A DNA stretch of 57,503 bases from Alicyclobacillus shizuokensis NBRC 103103 (GTDB lineage Bacteria > Bacillota > Bacilli > Alicyclobacillales > Alicyclobacillaceae), in NCBI RefSeq assembly GCF_001552255.1, contig NZ_BCQV01000030.1:1-57503 (forward strand). Direction: 5' to 3'. Of the stretch, positions 52,791-57,503 are shown piece by piece. Within the stretch, counting starts at the first letter, position 1. Every line of letters begins with the position of its first letter. The notes beneath the pieces are model-generated. The model had not been told where the DNA came from. It did not search any database and saw only the letters and a program-made list of their open reading frames with translations. Position numbers and translations under genes: made by a program.

Positions 52791-52804
52791 AGAAACCGCT
52801 TACA
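52791..52804. promoter_or_regulatory. Candidate LacI-type operator of the inositol-type operon (B), or cre site
   Basis: AGAAACCGCTTACA. The minus-strand reading TTGTAAGCGGTTTCT fits the loose cre consensus WTGNAANCGNWNNCW exactly, so CcpA binding is an alternative to the local LacI protein. Confidence 0.5.
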
Positions 52805-53366
52805 ATAAGGGTAGGAGAAACAAAGCTTTTCTTTCAAACAGCCCCAATAACTTCCTTATATTCCCAATTTGCGCCTCATTTGAGCCTAAGGTTTGTCGTA
52901 TTTTGCTCCTTCTTCCCCCTTTATCAAGTCTTTGTACCCTAGTCGTGTTTATAGATCCGCATGTTCGCGCAACGAAAACCTGAGTTGGTATCCCATACAG
53001 CGAACGAGATCTATAAAATATTATTTTTATATTTTTATGTATACATATGAACAAACCTCCATCCGAGAGAGTCTTTCGGTCGACCTCGTCACGGATGATA
53101 TTAAGGATAGCGCTTTCTTTGCCTCATTATAATTGGGGCAGGCGTCTTTGTAAATACGTTTTCGAAAATTTATTGTTATCAACCTCTGCCCACACAGCCT
53201 GTAAGTTGCATAGGGCCTCCCGACGCTCGTAAGTCGTCACCTCAAATACGAATGTAACCGGAGTCGTGCACCGCCACTGAATTATCAAGCCAAATGTGCC
53301 ATGTTCCCTGAAATTCAACTTCCCTTCAAGGTGCTTCCTCTAACTTAAAGTGTGGGGTGGGCCAAT

Positions 53367-54221
53367 ATGGTCAGGAAAATTCTTGGTTCTGTAGTCATCG
53401 CGGGAATCCTTGGTATCCTGATTTTTTTGCAGTACGGAATGCGAGCGCGGCAAGCTGCGGCACAACGACCAAGTCAGGTCACGAAACAGGTAGGCCGTAC
53501 GACGGAACCGACACAACACCGTCTGAATCTATTTGGAACCCAATTTCGCCAATTTATAAAAACACGTGACGACGATGTCTCTGTCGCAATCTACGATAAA
53601 AGGACGGGGAAAACATACAGTTTCCATCCGAACTCGGTATATTGTCCCGCAAGCACCATAAAAGTACTTATCCTGGCGGAGACGTTGAAAGAGAATGATG
53701 GAAATCTAACAGAGGAGCAGCAAGAACAATTGACGCGAATGATTGAAAATAGCGACAATGATGCCGCCACCGATTTATGGGAGGATGACGGCGGCACTGC
53801 GGCCATGCAGAGGTTCATGGACCAACTAGGAATGTCCCACACCACCGCGAATGACCACTGGGGATTGACCACCACGACAGCGTCGGACATGTTAAAAGCC
53901 ATGAAGCTATTCGCCTGCCCAAATGACATCCTAACCAATGAGGAACGCAAATACGGACTTAATCTGATGGAACACGTGGAAGCGGATCAACAATGGGGAG
54001 TGAGTGCGGGAGTCGACACCAACGCGACAGTGGCCATTAAAGATGGATGGTCACCGAAGACCTGGTCTGATTGGCGGATCAACAGTTTAGGTTATGTGGA
54101 TGGAGATGGACGCAACTACGTCATCGCGGTGTACACCATCAACAACCCGACGGAGCAGTACGGCATCGACACCATAGACGACATCTCCAAAATGATTTGG
54201 AATGAACTTCAAACGAAGTGA
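53367..54221 (+). CDS. Membrane-anchored class A beta-lactamase-like serine hydrolase
   Basis: 284 aa. A membrane segment near the N terminus (residues 5-24) is not followed by a cleavage site, so the enzyme is probably anchored with its domain outside. Catalytic motifs: SxxK as Ser96-Thr-Ile-Lys99, SDN at 129-131 and KDG (for KTG) near residue 227. The omega-loop ExxxN motif with the deacylating Glu of true class A beta-lactamases is not found; the segment is short and reads TTANDHWGLTTTTASDM. It may be a peptidoglycan- or ester-hydrolase rather than a resistance enzyme. ATG 53367 is preferred over GTG 53352. Confidence 0.85.
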   Translation: MVRKILGSVVIAGILGILIFLQYGMRARQAAAQRPSQVTKQVGRTTEPTQHRLNLFGTQFRQFIKTRDDDVSVAIYDKRTGKTYSFHPNSVYCPASTIKVLILAETLKENDGNLTEEQQEQLTRMIENSDNDAATDLWEDDGGTAAMQRFMDQLGMSHTTANDHWGLTTTTASDMLKAMKLFACPNDILTNEERKYGLNLMEHVEADQQWGVSAGVDTNATVAIKDGWSPKTWSDWRINSLGYVDGDGRNYVIAVYTINNPTEQYGIDTIDDISKMIWNELQTK

Positions 54222-54436
54222 ATGATCCCACGCGAAGCCCACACATCACGCCCAGAGGTTCACAGTCTGTATTCGCTCCTGTCTCCGCACTCCTACACCC
54301 TCCAAAAACGGCGAAAGGGCTCGCCAGTATGCAACTCGGTGTACGGCGGGCCCATCCCACATTCCAAGTGGTTGCTTCGCAACATTCCTGCCCCTGTTCG
54401 ACTCAACCTCTCGGCACCCGCTGCATGAATTTGGTC

Positions 54437-55498
54437 TCACGCCTGCGCCCTCAGGTTGTCCAACACCGCGCGGGTGACCTCCTCCGTGCTGTGCCTGCCG
54501 CCAATATCGCGCGTCTTTACGCCGGACGCCAACGTCTTCTCTATCGCCTTCAGCACGAGATCACCCAGCTCTTCGTACCCGAGAAAGTCGAGCATCATCT
54601 TCCCCGTCCAGATTTGACCCAACGGGTTCGCTATGCCCTGCCCAGCGATATCCGGCGCCGAACCATGCACGGGTTCAAACATCGACGGGTATTTCCGTTC
54701 GACATTCAAATTCGCGGCGGGCGCGATGCCGATGCTGCCCATGATGGCTCCGCCAAGATCGGTCAGAATGTCCCCAAACAGATTCGAAGCCACGATGACA
54801 TCCAACGTCTCCGGTTTCATCACGAAGAAGGCGGACAGCGCGTCAATGTGTGTGCGCGAGGTCTGAATGTCGGGAAACTCCCTGCTCACCTCACCAAACA
54901 CCCGATCCCAAAACGGCATTGTGTGCGTGATGCCATTCGATTTGGTCGCGCATGTCACGTGCCGCTTGCGCTTCGACGCCAACTCAAATGCGTACCGCAT
55001 CACCCGTTCCGTGGCTTTTCGGGTGAAGACCGAGTTCTGAATCGCCATCTCGTCCTGTCCTTCGTGGATCCGTCCGCCAATCTCGGAGTACTCACCCTCG
55101 GAGTTCTCGCGAACCACCAGCAGATCAAAGCCGTTCGGGTGCCGCAGAGGGGATGGCAACCCCGGCAACAGCTTGGCAGGCCGTATGTTGACGGTCTGCT
55201 GCAGCTCTCTTCGAATTTTGATGAGCAATCCCCATAGGGACACGTGGTCCGGGACCACGCTCGGCATGCCAACCGCACCCAAGAATATCTGATCAAAGTT
55301 TTTCAGCGTCTCAATCCCTGTTTCCGGCATCATTTCGCCGTGCTCCAGATAATAATCGCAACTCCACGGGAACTCTGTCCAAGAGAACGCCAATCCTCCG
55401 TGGATCTCAGCAGCAGCATCCAGGACACGAATGGCCGCCGGAACCACTTCCTTACCGATTCCATCGCCCGGTATCACGGCGATGTCAAACTTCTGCAC
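54437..55498 (-). CDS. Tartrate/D-malate dehydrogenase-like beta-decarboxylating dehydrogenase
   Basis: 353 aa of the isocitrate/isopropylmalate dehydrogenase family. Evidence: VIPGDGIGKEVVPAA at the N terminus, VVRENSEGEYSEIGGRI, substrate-site Lys and Asp residues (CATKSNGITHTMPFWD; ASNLFGDILTDLGG) and FEPVHGSAPDIAGQGIANP. The YSEIGGR loop is typical of the TtuC/YeaU subgroup that oxidises tartrate or D-malate with NAD and Mn2+. GTG 55498 follows a GAGGAGGGG signal. Not in an operon with obvious partners; convergent with the serine hydrolase. Confidence 0.9.
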   Translation of the reverse strand: MQKFDIAVIPGDGIGKEVVPAAIRVLDAAAEIHGGLAFSWTEFPWSCDYYLEHGEMMPETGIETLKNFDQIFLGAVGMPSVVPDHVSLWGLLIKIRRELQQTVNIRPAKLLPGLPSPLRHPNGFDLLVVRENSEGEYSEIGGRIHEGQDEMAIQNSVFTRKATERVMRYAFELASKRKRHVTCATKSNGITHTMPFWDRVFGEVSREFPDIQTSRTHIDALSAFFVMKPETLDVIVASNLFGDILTDLGGAIMGSIGIAPAANLNVERKYPSMFEPVHGSAPDIAGQGIANPLGQIWTGKMMLDFLGYEELGDLVLKAIEKTLASGVKTRDIGGRHSTEEVTRAVLDNLRAQA

Positions 55499-55910
55499 AG
55501 GCTACCCCTCCTCAAGTATAAAGTAAAATATTCCAGCATCGCCTTGCCAATACCGACCAATGCGGCCTGGTGGAGTTGCTGACAGCCGTAGTCGGTTCCA
55601 GGCAGGCCATACCCACGAGGTTATCTCCGTGTACCCATTGCCCGGCATGTACTCCGCGTGTCCCGCTGGATGCTCAGCGCGTCATATGTATGACGATTCC
55701 AATCAATATGGATAAGCAAGATGGAATCGGAGTGCCCCGCCTTCTTCCCTCGACGCGCGTCCGATCCCAACGTCAATGGTGTATCAGAGAATTCTCCGCT
55801 TCATAAAGGGGGTATCCGCTTCTGCATTTCTGCGTCCAGACAAGTAATCTCCCTCACTGAGGAACTAACCCATCTACAGAATCCATATCCCACATTCGTC
55901 CCGGAAAAAG
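55499..55910. other. Intergenic region upstream of the tartrate dehydrogenase-like gene
   Basis: Contains the candidate promoter at 55522-55550. The rest (55551-55910) has no frame with a ribosome binding site and no hairpin that would end the VOC gene transcript. Confidence 0.5.
55522..55550 (-). promoter_or_regulatory. Candidate sigma-A promoter of the tartrate dehydrogenase-like gene
   Basis: TTGGCA and TTTACT on the minus strand with a 17-nt spacer, predicting a leader of only about 17 nt including the ribosome binding site. Confidence 0.4.
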
Positions 55911-56273
55911 TCATTTGGCATTCTCATCACGTTGGAATATCCCAAAAATCAGCTTTTCGGGGCCTTGACAATATGCAACATAACCTCTCCCTGGAATCGG
56001 CATTTTTGGGTATATCGTCTCACCGCCATTCGCAGTAATTTTCACTAAATATTCGTCCACGTTATCAACCTCAATTGTGTTAATTACACGAGCTTGCCCA
56101 TCAGGGGAGGGCAAAATTCCACCGGTAATGCCGGTGCCTTCTTCATCCGTGGTAATAAGCCAATAGCCTAAATCACCATGTTTTTCAATCTTCCACCCGA
56201 AGATGTTCCTATAAAACTCGACTGTTTGTTCCGTATTCGCTACTTGCATTTCAAAATGGGCTATACGATTCAT
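55911..56273 (-). CDS. VOC (glyoxalase-like) family protein
   Basis: 120 aa. One VOC module pair: HFEMQVANTEQTVEFYRNIFGWKIEK at the N terminus and GPEKLIFGIFQRD at the C terminus, the pattern of small putative glyoxalases or extradiol-dioxygenase-like proteins. Metal ligands His6 and Glu8 on the first strand are visible; the second-module ligand is less clear. Start ATG 56273 overlaps the stop of the small upstream frame (ATGA), indicating a former or present two-gene unit. Function unknown. Confidence 0.85.
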   Translation of the reverse strand: MNRIAHFEMQVANTEQTVEFYRNIFGWKIEKHGDLGYWLITTDEEGTGITGGILPSPDGQARVINTIEVDNVDEYLVKITANGGETIYPKMPIPGRGYVAYCQGPEKLIFGIFQRDENAK

Positions 56274-56456
56274 GACATTTCCCCCTCATCATTCACTTGC
56301 ATACTTGGTACGACCACATTAGTATCTGAAGCCATTGCATGTTCTGCATTTTTACTCCATAGCGCCAATCTTTCGGCATCTTCCGGACGGAGGTGATTCA
56401 TTCCTGCCCAATTGCTCTTGAAATCTCCCCCGCTATCGAAGTTAGGGTGGTACCAT
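56270..56456 (-). pseudogene. Small gene frameshifted right after its start, coupled to the VOC gene
   Basis: GGAGG, eight bases, then ATG at 56456, but the frame stops after four codons. One base over, the sequence reads YHPNFDSGGDFKSNWAGMNH and stays open to a TGA that overlaps the VOC start codon. The product would be about 61 aa, rich in charged residues, of no family I recognise. A single extra G after the ATG explains the break. A shortened 43-aa product could start at an ATG at 56401, but it lacks a good ribosome binding site. Confidence 0.45.
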
Positions 56457-56571
56457 GGCTACATCCTCCATGTCCGAGTTAACACTAATCTACAGAAAGG
56501 CTAATTTTCAATCAAGCCATACCTGCGAGTATGTTGAGCTTCATCATCGATGGTTAGGCCTAACTTCTATG

Positions 56572-56931
56572 TCAAACATGGGACAGAAACTGCATGACTC
56601 CCAAACCGACTGCTACAACAAGAATCAGACCTAGCAATCCGTACAGCCAAAAGAGGGAATGAAGACTTGAGCGGTGACCATGAACGTTGATCTCCGCCCT
56701 TTTCTTGAAGTAGTGAACCGTGGCCAACACGGAGGCTAAAGCACCGGATAGCGTCAGGCCTTCAGCTACGATGCGGATTGGATACCATCTGGAGATATGG
56801 GTATCGATGGCGAGAGTGATTAACGCAAATCCCACACCGGATACGGATAGAATTGAGCGCAGCCAAGCCAGCACCGTTCGCTCATTGGCCAGGTGTTGCA
56901 AAACGCGTTTACTCTCATCAGTATCATTCAT
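56572..56931 (-). CDS. DUF202 (YidH-like) membrane protein
   Basis: 119 aa. The N-terminal DUF202 signature HLANERTVLAWLRSILSVSG is clear, followed by three hydrophobic segments. DUF202 proteins are small integral membrane proteins of unknown role. Paralog of the next gene upstream (about 60 nt away), so the two are probably co-transcribed and may pair. The ATG at 56931 has a GGAGGG signal rather far (14 nt) upstream. Confidence 0.85.
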   Translation of the reverse strand: MNDTDESKRVLQHLANERTVLAWLRSILSVSGVGFALITLAIDTHISRWYPIRIVAEGLTLSGALASVLATVHYFKKRAEINVHGHRSSLHSLFWLYGLLGLILVVAVGLGVMQFLSHV

Positions 56932-56990
56932 CTTCTACGTTGTTCCCTCCGGTACTTTCGGGGGATGCCATATTGTTCCCCAACGGAACG

Positions 56991-57404
56991 CTAGTAGGCG
57001 AGGGCCATATAACACGCCATTGCAATCAAAACTGCGGCGACGGAAGAGCCGACGAAGATGACACAGATCCCGGTTGAATGAAACCCAGAATGATTAATCC
57101 CCTCTCGCTTCTGTAGATACGAAACAGCCGCGAAAACGGACGCCACAAAGCCAAATACAATTGTAAATAAGCCTATCAGCTTGATGAGCAGGTCAGCGTT
57201 TGAATGTAGTCGATTGCCGAATTCAAAATGAAGTGTGGTTGTTACGAAACCAACGCCTAAAATCGATATGATTGTACGAATCCACGCCAGAAAGGTACGT
57301 TCGTTGGCGAGATGCTGCTGGACATATTTAGATTCATCCACGAAGACAGGCGGCCGTTCTAAACCCTGATGAACTTGTGTAGATTTCCTCCTGCTGATCA
57401 TCAT
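56991..57404 (-). CDS. DUF202 (YidH-like) membrane protein, paralog
   Basis: About 137 aa with the DUF202 signature HLANERTFLAWIRTIISILG and three membrane spans. A charged N-terminal extension (ISRRKSTQVHQGLERPP) is longer than in the downstream copy. Two consecutive ATGs at 57404 and 57401 follow AAGGTGG; a GTG at 57419 is also in frame, so the start is approximate. Function unknown. Confidence 0.82.
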   Translation of the reverse strand: MMISRRKSTQVHQGLERPPVFVDESKYVQQHLANERTFLAWIRTIISILGVGFVTTTLHFEFGNRLHSNADLLIKLIGLFTIVFGFVASVFAAVSYLQKREGINHSGFHSTGICVIFVGSSVAAVLIAMACYMALAY

Positions 57405-57503
57405 TTCCACCTTCGCCACCGCAGTCTGGTTTCAATCCCCAACAATTGCACATGCCCGGGCAGCGGATGACAACGAGCATCACGCGTCGGCAGCACACCG
57501 GAA

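Larger units (their letters stand above)
52598..53366. other. Long intergenic region between divergent units
   Basis: Separates the inositol-type operon (-) from the serine hydrolase (+). The left 200 nt hold the two operators; no clear -35/-10 pair for the operon could be placed. From about 52840 to 53340 it is AT-rich compared with its surroundings, with an A/T run near 53010-53045. No gene, RNA structure or repeat was recognised there. Confidence 0.6.

Noticed and set aside
53367-54221. Antibiotic resistance beta-lactamase
   Set aside because: The ExxxN omega-loop motif is absent and the protein is membrane-anchored, so a resistance role is not supported.
56441-56456. AGGGTGGTACC on the plus strand, like the core of a T-box leader
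   Set aside because: No terminator/antiterminator or stem I elements and no plus-strand gene downstream. On the minus strand the same bases lie in the start region of the small frameshifted gene and read as coding sequence.
56553-56564. 12-bp palindrome GTTAGGCCTAAC after the DUF202 genes
   Set aside because: No loop and no T run, so not a terminator; a single copy with no gene to control.

Overview
The window looks like chromosomal DNA of a Bacillota bacterium of the Bacillus/Alicyclobacillus type. The evidence is AGGAGG-like ribosome binding sites, many TTG and GTG starts, lipobox-bearing solute-binding lipoproteins, strong sigma-A type promoters, a CcpA cre-like site, and ROK and LacI regulators beside their operons. 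The genus assignment is inference. Almost every gene is on the minus strand. The whole stretch is a carbon-catabolism region with five solute-binding proteins and six local transcription factors (two ROK, three LacI, one LysR). No rRNA, tRNA, CRISPR array or intact mobile element was seen.

Layout, read in the direction of transcription (high to low coordinates). (A) 6713-157: a ROK repressor, two GH130 mannoside-phosphorylase-like enzymes and a CUT1 sugar importer without its ATPase, behind a TTGACT-17-TATACT promoter overlapped by a cre site. (B) 7853-6885: a LysR regulator. (C) 12049-8050: a small GatC/AtzG-like protein, an amidase, an NCS1 permease with a cysteine-rich tail and an isochorismatase-fold hydrolase, probably a ureide or amide uptake-and-hydrolysis unit. 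(D) 15175-12324: a LacI regulator with an 18-bp palindromic operator and an orphan family 5 (peptide-type) binding protein. (E) 15499-18782: a PhnB-like VOC protein, then three broken genes (aldehyde dehydrogenase, aromatic-acid MFS transporter, ACMSD-type amidohydrolase). (F) 19171-20220 (+): a zinc alcohol dehydrogenase. (G) 27187-20317: a ROK regulator and a second CUT1 importer without ATPase, with a sugar isomerase and a Gfo/Idh/MocA oxidoreductase.

(H) 39844-27488 is the most unusual part. A LacI regulator precedes one long operon: thiolase, fused CoA-transferase, short-chain dehydrogenase, lactonase-like metallo-beta-lactamase, a complete ribose-type (CUT2) importer, a second fused CoA-transferase, and a truncated 3-hydroxyacyl-CoA dehydrogenase. 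Three near-identical operators of the form TTGGRANCGNTYCCAA lie at the regulator and operon promoters. This pairs a sugar-type importer with thiolytic CoA chemistry, suggesting uptake of a small lactone, hydroxy acid or polyol that ends as acetyl-CoA.

(I) 52597-40052 is an inositol-type operon: CUT2 importer, three Gfo/Idh/MocA dehydrogenases in tandem, IolD, IolE, a split transketolase, IolB and a LacI regulator. The genes iolC, iolJ and iolA are absent. Two GAAACCGCTT-type operators lie upstream. (J) 53367-57404 holds a membrane-anchored serine hydrolase, a tartrate/malate dehydrogenase-like enzyme, a VOC protein beside a frameshifted small gene, and two DUF202 membrane proteins.
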